Shown one piece after another: positions 33,494 to 45,544 of a stretch of 64,000 nucleotides of DNA. The DNA is taken from contig CAMRHE010000012.1 in NCBI GenBank assembly GCA_947044405.1, forward strand, positions 8,552,001-8,616,000, written 5' to 3'. The notes beneath the pieces are model-generated. The model did not search any database, was not told the DNA's origin, and saw nothing but the letters and a program-made list of their open reading frames with translations. Every line of letters starts with the position of its first letter. Positions within the stretch are counted from its first letter, which is position 1. This DNA is from Leptodactylus fallax. Lineage: Eukaryota > Chordata > Amphibia > Anura > Leptodactylidae. The position numbers and the translations under genes were made by a program.

Positions 33494-35490
33494 TCTATGA
33501 CACCGCTTGCCCTCAATGAGGTGATCTCATTCACCCCCTTTATTTGAGGGTGTGTAGTTCGCTACCCCTGTGGACATGTAGGGGTGGACATGGATATACA
33601 ATCCTTTTTATGTCCTTTATGTGTCCTATGTTCCTTTAATATGGGACTGGGTGGTGTTGGGGAGGTATCATGTCATCCTGATAGGTATGCGTATTAGGTT
33701 AGATACGTAGGATTAGTGTTTTTTTGTTGTTTTTTTTTGGGATAGGGGCGTGCATGATCTATGTTTAACCCTTTAGATTTTTCCTGATCATGCCATTGAC
33801 GCTATTTCCGTAATACCATATTTCTTGCTTTAATAAGTGCAACTAAGTATTTGGATTACGGGCATTCCACTGTCACTAGTTCCATTCCTTTTTCCAATAA
33901 CTTGGGGATCGACAACTGATATGATCATCTACAGTTCACCTTGATCACCTTTTGGCTTTAGATTTTATATACACTATACTTACCTGTGTCATTGTGTTTA
34001 CTGGTTTTCTACAACCATGGATATGTTCTTGTTTATGATTGAAACCCCGCCCAATGTATCGCGATCACATGATCAGCTGGAAGCGTGGACTTGTACGCTG
34101 ATTGATCCTCTCTGGTGGGGGCGCGGCAGTGGGCTGGGTTATGTAGGAGCGCACAGACCTATATAAGTGTCTGTTGTGCCAGCATTCAGCGTCAGCTATT
34201 CTAAGTATCGGAGCCCACATCAGGACTCTGGGAACTGCGGTTGTTACCGCACTATTCCTCGCTCATACTGTATATCTACTCCTGATGAACTTGCTGATAT
34301 TGAGTGCAAGGGAAACGCATTGAGTTTATTTAGGTTACCAATAGATGTACTTTTTTAGTGGAACACTATGCAGGTTTAGATCCGCTATGTTTTACCTATT
34401 TAACAAGATCTAGGCTTTGACCTGCTAATATAGTGGACAGTGTAGGTGTGTACTTAGTCTCACCTAGGTCGCTGGCAGATGTATTTACCTATGGAACACT
34501 ATGCAGGTTCAGACCCGCTGTGCTTTATTTATTTAATATCTATGTAATATCTAGGCATTGACCTGCTAACATAGTGGATGGTGTAGGTGTGTAGTTCAGC
34601 AGTGGGTGGGGTGGTTTCATGTCCCTAGCTAGTGGGAGAGAGCCGACATAATATCTCCCTACCATTTAGCTGTGTTTGAACTACATCTTTCACCTCCTTA
34701 TGCGCTGTTAACTCACTGGCTTTTGGTTACACCATACACCAGGATATATGTTACTTTATATCTAGTACATCTACTGAGAGGAGAATTATCTGTTCCCCAT
34801 TTTCCTGGCTCAGATAGTGTTTGAAGATGGTTTAAACAATCCTATTTTTGATACTCATCATCTCACAATTTGGATGTATGGGTTTTTCATCAGTTTATAT
34901 ATTGCTGTCCTATCTATCTGGGGTCAGGGATTAGGAGCTTTTTTATAGGGAAATCCATTTTTTATCTTTGGGATAGATGAGATATTCCCTATACTATATG
35001 TTTAGTTGACGTCTGTCCTATGTTTTTATTGTGTGTTAAGAAAAGTTATGTTTTAATTTATTGAAAGTATCGTAGGAACCTACTTCTGTGATTCTAAAAA
35101 AAACAGGGAGTGATGTAATTGTTGATATTTCCACATGAGGTCAGCATTGTACCGTATACTGGACAGAACTGTAGGCCACACAATTGGGGTTTATGTACAG
35201 TGACATATATAGTAAAACAACTTTCCTGCCTTGCTTACTCCACTCTATACATGTGCAGTTAAATACTGTATGACTATATACTTAGATGACTGCTTTGTTT
35301 CTGTAAGCAGGCAGAATTTATGTTATTAATGTGCCAAATGATCCAACCTTGTGCCATCTATTACACTGAAAGAAGATATTTCAGTTACTTTTATAATAAA
35401 CTATAGGGAAGTGGATGATAAGAAAGACAAGACACATCTCCTAAATAAAATACATCAGAATAGTGATGTGTTAGATCTTACTTTCTGGGA
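33494..35490 (+). other. Unclassified retroelement-like block with a TATA-type promoter candidate and a tandem duplication
   Basis: 34030-34330 is GC-richer. It has GGTGGGGGCGCGGCAGTGGG, then CTATATAAG at 34159-34167, about 40 bp later TCAGCGTCAGC, and then CCTGATGAAC..GGGAAACGCATTGAG. The last motif resembles a GAAACGCGT-type module common in frog repeats and seen again at 58728-58766. From 34337 to 34597 a roughly 135-143-bp unit (GGAACACTATGCAGGTT ... GACCTGCTAA.ATAGTGGA) occurs twice in tandem. No protein motif is visible, so its class stays open. 34900-35490 shows nothing further. Confidence 0.4.
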
Positions 35491-35740
35491 ATGTCCAGGA
35501 GACTCCTGGAAAAAGAGGTGAGCTTCAAGATACTCGGAAAAGCAGGCATGGAGAACCTCAGTTGTGAGGAGAGATTAAAGGAGTCAGATTTGTTTAGTCT
35601 GGAGAAGAGGCATTTAAGGGGAGACATGATAAATCTGTATAAACATATAAATGGCCCATACAAGAAATATGGGGAAAAGCTGTTCCATGAAAAATCCCCT
35701 CAAAAGACAAGGGAGCACTCCTCTGTCTGGAGATAAAAGG
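35491..35740 (+). pseudogene. LINE (CR1/L2-type) ORF2 C-terminal fragment
   Basis: Reads [20 protein letters not shown], then [20 protein letters not shown] and [18 protein letters not shown]. This is the conserved C-terminal 'EERL...LEKRRLRGDMI..YK' segment of many vertebrate non-LTR retrotransposon ORF2 proteins. A stop follows VWR where the family normally continues, and the reverse-transcriptase core is absent. The fragment ends exactly where the CCCCAC fold-back begins (TTTA at 35741), so that element appears to have inserted into the LINE. Confidence 0.7.
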
Positions 35741-35885
35741 TTTAGGCTGAGGCCCCACGTTGTGGAAACACAGCGTTTTTTTGTTGCGGTTTTTGCTGTG
35801 GTTTTTTTTTTTAGCCAAAGTCAGAAGTGGCTTGAAAAGGAAGAGAAAATATAAAGGAAGCTCTTAGATGCTCCTATACTTTGGC
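35741..35885. mobile_element. CCCCAC-family fold-back, left half
   Basis: TTTAGGCTGAGGCCCCACG at 35741 (target TTTA, a mutated TTAA), followed by GTTTTTTTGTTGCGGTTTTTG, AGCCAAAGTCAGAAGTGGC and GGAAGCTCTTA, as in 17391-17560. No right end is visible. Confidence 0.65.
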
Positions 35886-37995
35886 TGCTATTGACTGCAT
35901 ATACACCATGTTGTCTTTGATGCACAGGCTGATCTGCTCTGAGAAAAGTATTTCTTTCATTTTCCTTTTTTCATTTTTTTATTGCAAAAAGAAAAAGATT
36001 TCCATAAACCGTTCCTTCACCTGGATCCATGTATATATTATTTATTTAAACTTGTCTCTTGGTGTAATAATAAAATAATCTCCATTTTACTTCTATTGTA
36101 TATTTTATGTGATGTACTGGCCCATCGTTTCCTTTTTTTTCTTTATAAAATATATAAGGAGCGATTTGACCAATATACCAGGATCAGTTTTTTAAAGATT
36201 TATTTCTGTTTTCTTATTCAACAAGGATACATTGATTCATGATGGTTTGTTTGAAGTCTGGTTGGAGATCTATATTAAAGGGATGGCACCAATCTAAAGT
36301 CTGTCTTGAGCTACAATAATACATACTAAGTGGCGTATGGTGGTCCCTGTTATCCCAGGTTTTATACTTTTCCACTCAACTCTGGAAGCCCTCAAGGTCC
36401 CTCCAACTATACATATATTTGTATTTATAACAATGCAGTGCCTGATGGTTAACTGGTTAAAGTCATCTGTGCCAACAGTCACAGAGTTTGTTTCACAGAT
36501 AAATCTCTTCCTACTGATGGAACATTTGGAGATGGAGAGGATTAAATAAATCTTTTTTAAAAATGTTCATCCTTCACAATCAAATTCCTGGATGACTTGG
36601 AGATATGGTAATTGATGCTTCCCTTTCAATATACCACCCGGTATTTGACCCAGGATCTGGCAGGAGGATTGGGCAGACAGTACAGATAAAGATGCTCCCT
36701 GAACCCCCTCACCAACGTCCCAGTTTCCCATTACACCCATGAAGCCTGCGGTGGGGTGGGAGGTTGTGTAGGGTAGGGTGATGAAAAGGATAGGGAGACA
36801 GGTATGGGAAGGGGTTTCTGTTCCTTTAAGTGGTTTATATATGTACTGTAAGTGGAATTATATCTTTACCATTATGCAACTCCTGAAACATGGCACTTTC
36901 TTTGTACTGTTTTTGTATGTCTATTTTTCTATTTTGGATGTGCAGCTGTTATTATTATTGAAAATCAATAAAAAATCTGCAGCTGCTCACTGGGAGACAG
37001 GGATTTGGTATAGGATCTTTATTAGTTAAATGCCAATGGGTTCTGTATTTATTTAGAAAATGTGATTCCGAAAGTATTGCAGATTCACATCAAATGTATC
37101 ACATGTTGTAGATGTAGAGTCAGTCTCCCATAAAGGTATTGTACCCCACAAATCTTGTCATTGCACCCTGTAGAGCCTGAATGGTGGTAAACTGAGGGGA
37201 CCATACTGACTCCATACTAGGGAGGATACAATGTACATAAAAAAAAGATTTAGGAAGATTATCAAGACATAACATGAAATCATCAGGGAGGAATTGGTAA
37301 CAGGCACTGTATGTAGAAAATATGTGTACACCACATCACAATAGGTTTTCTATGTGTATAGACATAACACAATTGTTTGTCTCATTCCTTTTCTCCTAAG
37401 CAAATCTTTAAACCATATGCACTTGATGTCCATTAATCATATTGCTCTTTGTATGGAAACTAGGCTGCACATTGTGTGGTTGTACTGTGTAGTACATGTG
37501 CATCAAACATTGTAATTATGTAGGACAAATAGATGTTTATTTTTCCCTTCTGTTGTAACAAAGACACATTTTTATTTTACATAAAATCACATTCAATACT
37601 GGCAAACACATCAAGGACAAGATTTGTAAATATTTATTGAACAATTTGTAAATCTGATTTCTTAATATTAACCACAGGTTAATAATCCCACCCTGGACTC
37701 CTAAACAGGGAGTTATAATGGACTCCTAAGCGCTTTAGCGCACAGACCCTTTGTGAGCTTGGTGCTGGGGATTTCTAGAGTGTATTAAGATAAAAAGGAC
37801 AGCTTTTACAGCAGTTAATGGGGGTAAAACATAGTGACATATTCCCTTGAAGACAAAACAATACAATACATGGATTTGTATACAGTTTAGTTTAGTGAAG
37901 ATTTATAAACATTTATTACAATATTTCTCTATTATATCAGCTCCAAAAATGATGGATATTTCCCGATTTGCATTTTCACTAATAGAGATCTAAAG
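35886..37995. other. No gene recognised; possible LINE 3' UTR and T2-like end
   Basis: TTAAAGGGATGGCACC at 36275 is a lone T2-like end. 36780-36985 reads like a retrotransposon 3' UTR and ends GAAAATCAATAAAAAATCTGC, with a polyadenylation-type hexamer. No other class assignment is supported. 37988-37995 is the left target duplication of the next element. Confidence 0.4.
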
Positions 37996-38426
37996 CAGGG
38001 GTAGGCAACCTTTTTTGTTCGGCGTGCCGATTTTAATAAAAAAATCAAAGATGAGGTACTCGGAGTGCCGGTCAATAATTGTAAGTCTGACGACCCCTAA
38101 ACTAAAGTCATATACCACAAACCATAACACACAGAAGTGCTGCCACCAGATGCTTTAGGACACATACGTTTACTGCTATTTCCTGGGACACTCCTGTACT
38201 TTCTGATTAGAAGCAATGAAAGTCCATGTGCAGCCCCCAATTAGTGGTAAATGTGACCAGGAGCACCGTATGGCAGCATCCTTATGGTGAATACACACTA
38301 TGTATCAGGATGCAGATACAGTATATTTGGAACTTTTTCATTCGATGTAAAACTGGTGCATGTTTGCACAAAAAAAACAAAGCCTGAGTTTTCTGTGCAA
38401 AAACACATCCTTAATATAGAAAACAC

Positions 38427-39262
38427 ACCGTTATACAGAATAATGTCCCATAGTGGTCCCTGCACACGGTATTATGTCCCATAGCGGTCCCTGCACACGG
38501 TATTATGTCCCATAGCGGCCTCTGCACACAGTATTTGTCCCATAGCTACCTCTGCACACGGTATTATGTCCCATAGCGGTCCCTGCACATGGTATTATGT
38601 CCTATAACGGCCCCTGCACACGGTATTATGTCCCATAGCGGCCTCTGCACACAGTATTTGTCCCATAGCTGCCTCTGCACACGGTATTTGTCCCATAGCG
38701 GTCCCTGCACACGGTATTATGTCCCATAGCGGTCCCTGCACACAGTATTATGTCCTATAACGGCCCCTGCACATGGTATTATGTCCCATAGCGGCCTCTG
38801 CACACGGTATTATGTCCCATAGCGGCCTCTGCACACAGTATTTGTCCCATAGCGGCCTCTGCACACAGTATTTGTCCCATAGCGGCCTCTGCACACGGTA
38901 TTTGTCCCATAGCAGTCCCTGCACACAGTATTTGTCCCATAGCTGCCTCTGTACACAGTATTTGTCCCATGGCGGCCTCTGCACACGGTATTTGTCCCAT
39001 AGCAGTCCCTGCACACAGTATTTGTCCCATAGCGGCCTCTGCACACAGTATTTGTCCCATAGCGGCCCCTGCACACAGCAATATGTCCCATAACGGCCCC
39101 TACACACGGTATATGTCCCATAGCAGCCCCTGCACACGGTATATGTCCCATAGCGGCCCCTGCACATGGTATTATGCTCCATAGTGGCCCCTGCACACGG
39201 TATATGTCCCATAGTGGTCCCTGCACACAGTATTATGTTCTATAGTGGCCCCTGCACACTCA
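38427..39262. repeat. 30/31-bp minisatellite inside hAT element
   Basis: About 26 tandem units alternate between a 31-bp form (TATTATGTCCCATAGCGG plus TCCCTGCACACGG) and a 30-bp form (TATTTGTCCCATAGCGG plus CCTCTGCACACAG). Blocks of each form are homogenised: mainly 30-bp units at 38820-39060. Long cysteine- or histidine-rich reading frames on both strands are by-products of the repeat. The unit is related to the array at 13250. Confidence 0.96.
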
Positions 39263-39640
39263 CTAGCTATTATTATACTGTGGGGTCTCTTCAGAGCACA
39301 GAGTATAATAAGTGGAGGGCAAAAAGAGGTGATGAAACATAAAAAACAATGTTACTCACTATTCCACGCTGCGCAGCCGCTCTGTATATTCGGGCGCTTC
39401 TGTCTGTAGTCAGCGACCGCTCATTGAGTCTCAGGGGTCACGTCGCGTCATTATGCGTAATGACGTCAGACGCAGACGTGACCCCTGAGGCCCTGTCAGC
39501 TGACTTCAGGCAGAAGCGCCTGAAGAGTACAGCTCGGCTGCGGAGCGTGGAATGGTGAGTGACATTGTTTTTTATGTTTGATCATCTCCCCGGGGGCTCC
39601 GCTTATTATACTCGGGGGGTCTGAAGAGACCCCACAGTAT
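39255..39640. other. Shared hAT module: TATTATACTC palindromes, CRE core, donor motifs
   Basis: CTATTATTATACTGTGGGGTC (39267) has an inverted counterpart ending TATAATAATAG near 39647. Inside, CTCAGGGGTCACGTCGCGTC (39430-39449) pairs with GACGTGACCCCTGAGG (39475-39490) around TGACGTCA at 39461-39468. An outer stem pairs TTCCACGCTGCGCAGCCG with CGGCTGCGGAGCGTGGAA. Donor-like motifs flank it: ATGGTGAGTGAC on the plus strand (39553-39564) and AATAGTGAGTAAC on the minus strand (39351-39363). Compare 13600-13960 and 3200-3420. Confidence 0.6.
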
Positions 39641-39778
39641 AATAATAGCAGTTTCGTTTCGGCCGTGTTTGGTCCGATCAAAACTGCTGGGTGAGGAGTC
39701 CGCTGCCGTGCCAGGGAAATATGCCTCGCGTGCCACTCTTGGCACGCGTGCCATAGGTTGCCGACCCCTGGTCTAAAG

Positions 39779-41689
39779 TATATTTTGGCTGTTGAAATAA
39801 GAATGTATGGCACACATATGTAACTTACCTTCTTGCACTTATTGTGCACCAGAATGCAGCTAAGACCATGATTGATGTCCATATTACACCATTATTCAGA
39901 CTGTACAATAACACCAGAGTGATTCATAGAAATGGAAAAAAAAATTCTGTGCACAGCTCTCCTCCCCTCCCTTGGTGTCTGGGTCAAATGGAAATATATT
40001 TTTTATCACTCCTTAAAATTTAAGATGCTCCTGGATTAAAGTGTTTCAAATCTATGATAAGATCAGTACAACTTCTGCTTTTGTTTTACATGAGTTTTAC
40101 ATGATCAAAAAGAAAATGCTTAATTTCCAGAAATACTTAAAGTGTAAGTTATCTTTTATTTATGAAAGGAGCAAAATTTGCACTATAATTCACTAAAGAA
40201 TAGTGCCTGTGTTTTTAAGTATTTCTCCTGTCTTTCATTCTTATCTGATTCATCCTGTCCATACTCCATACACAATCAGTCTCAGTTTACAATGGATTCT
40301 ATGGAGGTGGTGTAGGGGGGAGAAGGAGAAGGAAAAATACAGAGATATGAGGTCACCAACAGCATTAAATAAGTTGTTTCTGGCAGGAGACTGCTAGATA
40401 CTAATTCCTCACAACCAACACATATTGCTGAAGTCTCTCTATTTGAGGAGCTCTCTTTTTCCCTCCCCATAGAGTTCTGTTGTACAGATTTTAGTAGTGA
40501 CAGAAAAGGTAAATAAGTGAAGCAACAGGCACTTTTCTTATATAAAGTTTATTACAATGTTTGTTATCTTCAAATGAACTATAGATTTATGAAAAATAAA
40601 AAGTTTAGCTACATTTTAAACAGAGTTCTTTACTGTGGATATTTCCTACTTGTTAGAAAGGACCTTTAATAATGAACAGATCACAAGTTCAATTTTCTTG
40701 CAGCACCACCACAGGGGAAACAGAGAATTACAGAATGACCATTCAAATTATTTGGATTGCCTGTGTAATGCTGGACAGGAGCTTCAGAGAGAGATGCTTT
40801 ATGTGGACTTGCTTCACCCTGGCCAAGAGATTAGAATCCTTAACAGAGCATTTGTAGCACTGAGTGCAAAGCCTCAGGACTAAGGGCGATAATCTTACTG
40901 TGGTGGCAAGCACTTTAAGCGGGAGGTGGAACCGTGGGAAATTGAAAATGTAAGTTTTATCGGGCTTTCAGATGTTGGCTTCAGTTTGTTCCACAATTTG
41001 TTTGTACCCAGTGGTTTGTTGAAGCTGACTGAGTAGGGGCCAACCGCTGGAGACTGGAGGAATCTAGAAGAGAGTCCCAGACTTATGGAATGGATTTTGG
41101 AATCTTGGTCCCCGTAAAACAGACAATGAAGTCCACAGTATAGAAGCTCACCCAGCAACCTCTCAGTGAACCTTGTACGAGGGAAACTGAGGCTCCCCTT
41201 GCATCTGCCAAGTGGCTGAAGATCACTAGTCTAAGACACCTATGATACCAGTATTCCTGTTTGCAAATTATTCTAAGTTGTTCAACATTCTCAGTGTTGG
41301 AGTAAAGAAAATTGAAACTCCAACCCACTTTTCGTTACAGATTTCCACCTTTATTAACCCCTTTAGAGGGTAAATGAAAATAACTCACCCTAGCGGACAG
41401 TCAAAGGAATTGCATGTTCTGCCAGCCAGTTAGGTGCTATATGTATAGAGGTAGTCTCTCATAGAAGTAGTACCACAATTATTTTTCTATTAGACTTGTT
41501 CAGAATCTGACAGAAAAATCCTTTGAATTCTTTCATATGAATTGGAGGCATAAAGTAAACACTAGATGGCAGCACTGTGCACAAATCCATGCCATAATGT
41601 ACTAGCAGTAGGTTTTGATAGTTTGAATCCCTAGAGTCAGCTTTACACCAGTGATAATAATAAATATAATAAAACAAGAATTATTTATG
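39779..41689. other. No gene recognised; apparently unique DNA
   Basis: No transposon ends found. The 82-codon frame at 40635-40883 begins at an ATG and is not obviously repetitive, but it has no recognisable domain and overlaps another frame of similar length. Confidence 0.5.
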
Positions 41690-41865
41690 CGCTTACAATG
41701 GACAACATCTGCATGAAGCTTGTATGTTCTCCACATGTATTTCTCTGGAAACTCTAGTTTCTTTTCTACATACCAAAGACATACTGATAGGAAATTTAGA
41801 TTGGGAGCCCTGAAGTACAGCAGAATATGTTAGCGCTATATAAGCAAGAGAAATAAACAATAAAT
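41690..41865 (+). mobile_element. SINE-like / L2-tail element, longer copy
   Basis: Holds the L2/V-SINE-type core GCTTGTATGTTCTCCACATG, CCAAAGACATACTGATAGG and TTTAGATTGGGAGCCC, then TGTTAGCGCTATATAAGC. More of the 5' part is preserved than at 8461-8642. Confidence 0.75.
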
Positions 41866-41940
41866 ATCTCATTGGAGAAAATAGATGCAAAGGTTACTAC
41901 TTTTTGGGATAAGCAGAAGGAGCAAACTAGAGAATTCTGA

Positions 41941-42273
41941 TTTAGGCTAAGGCCTCACATAGCGAATTGCTGCAAAAAACACTGCAAAAAAAAACAAAAA
42001 AAAACAGCGGAAATGCATCATTTTTCTTTGCGAATTTTGCAGTGTTTTACTCTTCGGACTTTCTGCCCCTATTATACCTATACAGAAAATGCCAGCGTTT
42101 CCATAGGTATAATTGACATGCTGCAATTTTCAAAAACGCAAGCGGTTTTCCATTGCAGATTTTTTTCTGCAATGTGTGGATGGGATTAGCCAGAATCCCA
42201 TCTACTTTGCAGGTACTGTAAAATGCAGCATTTTTTGCCGCAGCAGCCAAAACGCTGTGGGGCCCGGCCTTAA
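41941..42273. mobile_element. CCCCAC-family fold-back (copy 4)
   Basis: Left TTTAGGCTAAGGCCTCACATAG (41941), right GCTGTGGGGCCCGGCCTTAA (TTAA 42270-42273). Inner words CCATAGGTATAATTGACATGC, TGCAATGTGTGGATGGGATT and AAATGC match the other copies. At 333 bp it is the most compact two-ended copy. Confidence 0.8.
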
Positions 42274-43465
42274 TCTGGACTACTTATGCAATTTTATGTC
42301 CATAATATTTTTGTGATTTTAGGACATATAAAGGAGCTATTATAAATACAGCGCAGAAAGCACAGCCTCATATGTCTATACATTTGTGAATAGCTGCTTT
42401 AGAGGCAGAATGCGAAATCTGTGTAATCTGTGACAAGGCCAAACCTGGAAAACAGCTGCTTCACCATATTTCAGAGCCAGGCATTTCAGGCATCCCTGGT
42501 GAATTCTCTCTGCAAATGCGACTGGATGAGAAATAAAGCACAGGCTGAATACTGAATATCAAGCCAAGGCGTAAGTGTACCATCAACACTTCTAAAGGAG
42601 AGAAACACATATTTGATGACATAAGATGCTTTTCAGAGTGCCTATAATATTTCTAGTGGCATTGCCTTTGGACAGGTGGGTGCCCTTAAAAAGCAGGTGC
42701 AGTCTTTAATGAATCTTTATCATAGGTTTTGTTAAATGCACTTTTATTACCGTAATTTTTTGCCAATGTCTCTTATAATAAAGAATATGCTCTACAGTCT
42801 TCTGCCCCTAGGAGGATCACCCTTAAATCACCTTGGTCTGTAATTTTTGCAACCCCATTAGCCAGAAAAACAAGTTGAGAATGTAGATTTCTGCCTTGAT
42901 CTGTGATCTGGGCTTCTATTGATGAAAATCTATTGGGTGAAAATCTGTTGTTTGGAACAAACAATTGTCTAAGTGTCTCGCATAATCTTTTGTGACACAG
43001 AAAAAATGTAACTGACAGCAATAAGTGGTCGAAATCTGGTATTAGGTAGACAAAAATCAGAAGTGTAAGAACAGCATTAGTACAACTCTAAGGAGACAAT
43101 GGGGGTATCTCCTTTTCAGTTATCAATCTGGCTGACACATCTATCCATCCTATTCTCAAAGAATAAGGTCTTCTCTGACAAGATATTAATGTGCCGCACC
43201 TATGTTGTGTCTTTGCTCTTTTTGGAATAGTGTTTATGTGTGCAAAAATAATAGAAAATCAGCATTGGAAAAAACTTGTGAGCACCTTGTATAAGTGCAG
43301 ACTGTGATATGGTTGCTTCTCTATGGAAAACAGAAGGTCCGACCTGGCCCTCACTGTGCATCCATATTACCAGAGCTCACCTTATAAACATTTGATATGA
43401 AACCAGTTAATAAAAGAATAAGTTAATTTATTGGAGTTCTCAGAGTGAGGTGGAGAACACACTAA
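42274..43465. other. No gene recognised
   Basis: Unique-looking DNA. The minus-strand frame at 42773-43021 has no domain. Confidence 0.55.
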
Positions 43466-44028
43466 GGCCTTATGCACACAGCCATGCTGTTTGTCACAGA
43501 CCTAATGTCCACACAAAAAATGTCCATTAGTGTCCGTGCATGTGCATGGATAGCCATTATTCACATAGTAGTGAATACTGGACATGCAACAGCTGTTTTT
43601 GAAACAGCCATCACCTGGACATTATAGAACCCATGATTTTCAATGAGTTTATTCACATGGCACTATCTATGTCCGTTTTCATATCAGTTGTCAGTTTTTT
43701 GACGGCATAAAAAACTGATTGTCAAAAACAGTGGACATGTGAATAGACACACTGACTTCAATGTGTTCTCAAAATGGATGTGTCAGGCTGGATTCACATC
43801 TGCGTCTGGTCTCCATTTGGCGAAAAACCAGGTGGAAACCCGAAAGGACCCCATTATAGTCTATGGGGTCTGTGGGTAACCACTTTTTTAAGCCGATTAG
43901 GTTTCCGTTCTGGGGGTCCCTAAGCGGACCCCCCGAACAGAAGCCCAAACGCAGGTGTGAACCTAGCGTCACTGATGTTGCTAAAACAGCCGTCACATGT
44001 CCGTTTTTTGTGGTTGTGTGAATAAGCC
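43466..44028. mobile_element. Fold-back MITE (GGCTTATTCACAC ends) hosting a second MITE
   Basis: The left end GGCCTTATGCACACAGCCATG is the imperfect reverse complement of TGGTTGTGTGAATAAGCC at 44011-44028. The interior is full of TGTCCGTTTT / CACATGTCC / AAAACAGC palindromes. The copy is cut at 43786-43967 by another MITE. Confidence 0.75.
43786..43967. mobile_element. 182-bp MITE with GTCA target duplication
   Basis: GGCTGGATTCACATCTGCG and CGCAGGTGTGAACCTAGC are inverted ends. The element is flanked by GTCA at 43782-43785 and 43968-43971. Removing it and one GTCA restores continuous sequence of the host MITE (AAATGGATGTGTCACTGATG). The inner palindrome uses GACCCC..GGGGTC. A longer relative is at 60816-61269. 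Confidence 0.8.
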
Positions 44029-44080
44029 ATTTTGGTGTGGGGCCCTATTATTTCTTTGTACTCTCTGTATTATCTGTTAT

Positions 44081-44090
44081 CATCTATCTG

Positions 44091-44130
<40 letters not shown>

Positions 44131-44170
44131 CGAGTATCTATTTGTCTATATTTCTATCTATTATTATATC
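44081..44170. repeat. (TCTA)n microsatellite
   Basis: An uninterrupted TATC/TCTA run at 44087-44130 with degenerate units to about 44170. Confidence 0.97.
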
Positions 44171-45070
44171 TATCTGTCTGAGATCTATGCTTTGGCATGA
44201 TGTGGGTGATGCTCAACATACTCATCATTGTTGTTATTATCATTTACGTCTGTTTCTCCTCCTCCTTCTTCTCCACGCCGTCAGTTATCATCCATAAAGA
44301 AATGTGTGTCCAGTAAACAACAATCTGTGTCCTGTCATCTGGCCGGGCTGCAACTTTAACTTACTGGTGGTGCAGTCGCTTAGCGGAATCCACTGTATTT
44401 TGCTCACTAATGGCTTGCACACTATCTCGATGGAGATTACCTAGCTGCCATTATTACTCTAGGGAAACTGTCCCTGATTGATATCACTGTGTGAGCTTCT
44501 CCTTGTAAATGTCCATGTGGGGAAAGGTGAACTCCACCATCAACACATGGAGCAGCAATTATGGGCAAGGACAATACATAGCTTTCATGGCCCACTAAGT
44601 CAACGTTTTGGGCATCAGTGGCCAGAGTCTAGAAAGCCATAAATTTTTCTGTAAATTGTCACTCTGCCAAAACAATGTTAATTTAGCATTTGCTCCCATA
44701 CAGGGTTAACCTGGCAGGATAATCCAGGTTCTTCTCTGCCTCCCATGTGTTGTTCTTAGGGTCATAGAATCCTTTCCAGTTCAGAAGATATACTAGCTTT
44801 TTCAGCTTGCAGGCCTGGAATGCTGATAGTGTGCCACAAATATTTCTTGAACTTCTGTAAATTGTCTCTCTGCCAACATGATGTTGCTGTGGCATGTAGT
44901 CCAGGTTCTTCTTCACTTTTCAACTGGCACACAGTCACATGTTTGTCTCCCAAATTACAACAATCCTGTAGCACTTAAAAGTCATCAAAAAGGTCTCATT
45001 TTTCTATAAAACACCTGTGTGTCTATGGAACTAACACCTTTGCCCCAAAAAGGGTCATTTTTTCAGCAGT
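44171..45070. other. No gene recognised; a local imperfect duplication
   Basis: 44636-44760 and 44805-44920 share AAATTGTC(T/A)CTCTGCCAA, GTTAACCTGGC.../GTAGTCCAGG and CCAGGTTCTTCTCTGCCT/CCAGGTTCTTCTTCACTT words, suggesting an imperfect tandem duplication with a spacing of about 190 bp. No coding signal is supported. Confidence 0.45.
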
Positions 45071-45544
45071 TTAACCCCTTAAGGACACAGCCCAAAAGTG
45101 CATTAAGGACCAGGCCTCATTTTTCAAAACTGTCACTTTATATGGCAATAACTTTGAGATGCTATAACTTACACAAGTGATTTTGAGATTGTTTTTTCAT
45201 GATGCATTGTACTTCATGTTAGTGGTAAACACCAATCAATATTTTTATATTTATTTATAAAAAAAATAGGAAATTTGGAAAAAAATCGCAATTTTCAAAA
45301 TGTGAATTGCTCTGCTTTTCAAACAGTTAGTCATATCACACAAATACATTAATAAATATTATCTACCATATCTCTGCTTTATATCAGCATACTCTTTTAC
45401 TTATCATTTAATTTATTTTGAACGTTACGAGGCTTTGAAGTTAACAGCGATTTTTCCAGATTTACTAGAAAATTTCCCAAACTAATTTTTTAGAGACCAC
45501 TTCAGTTCTGAAGGGGATTATAAAGGCCTATTTATTAGAAACCA

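Larger units (their letters stand above)
37996..39770. mobile_element. Non-autonomous hAT transposon (CAGGGGTAGGCAACC ends)
   Basis: Left end CAGGGGTAGGCAACC at 37996; right end GGTTGCCGACCCCTG ending at 39770. Flanks ATCTAAAG (37988-37995) and GTCTAAAG (39771-39778) match at 7 of 8. The CAGGGGTCGGCAACC-type terminus is a common hAT signature. Subterminal GGCGTGCCG and CGCGTGCCACTCTTGGCACGCGTGCC blocks are palindromic. The 1775-bp interior is a 30/31-bp minisatellite plus the GC-rich donor module, with no transposase. Confidence 0.9.

Noticed and set aside
38748..39226. Frames of 100-154 residues with CRGRYGT / HSGLCTQ repeats on both strands
   Set aside because: Artefacts of the 30/31-bp minisatellite inside a hAT element.
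40635..40883. 82-residue frame starting at an ATG in unique DNA
   Set aside because: No domain, overlapping frame of similar length, and no exon-like splice sites bounding it that I could identify.
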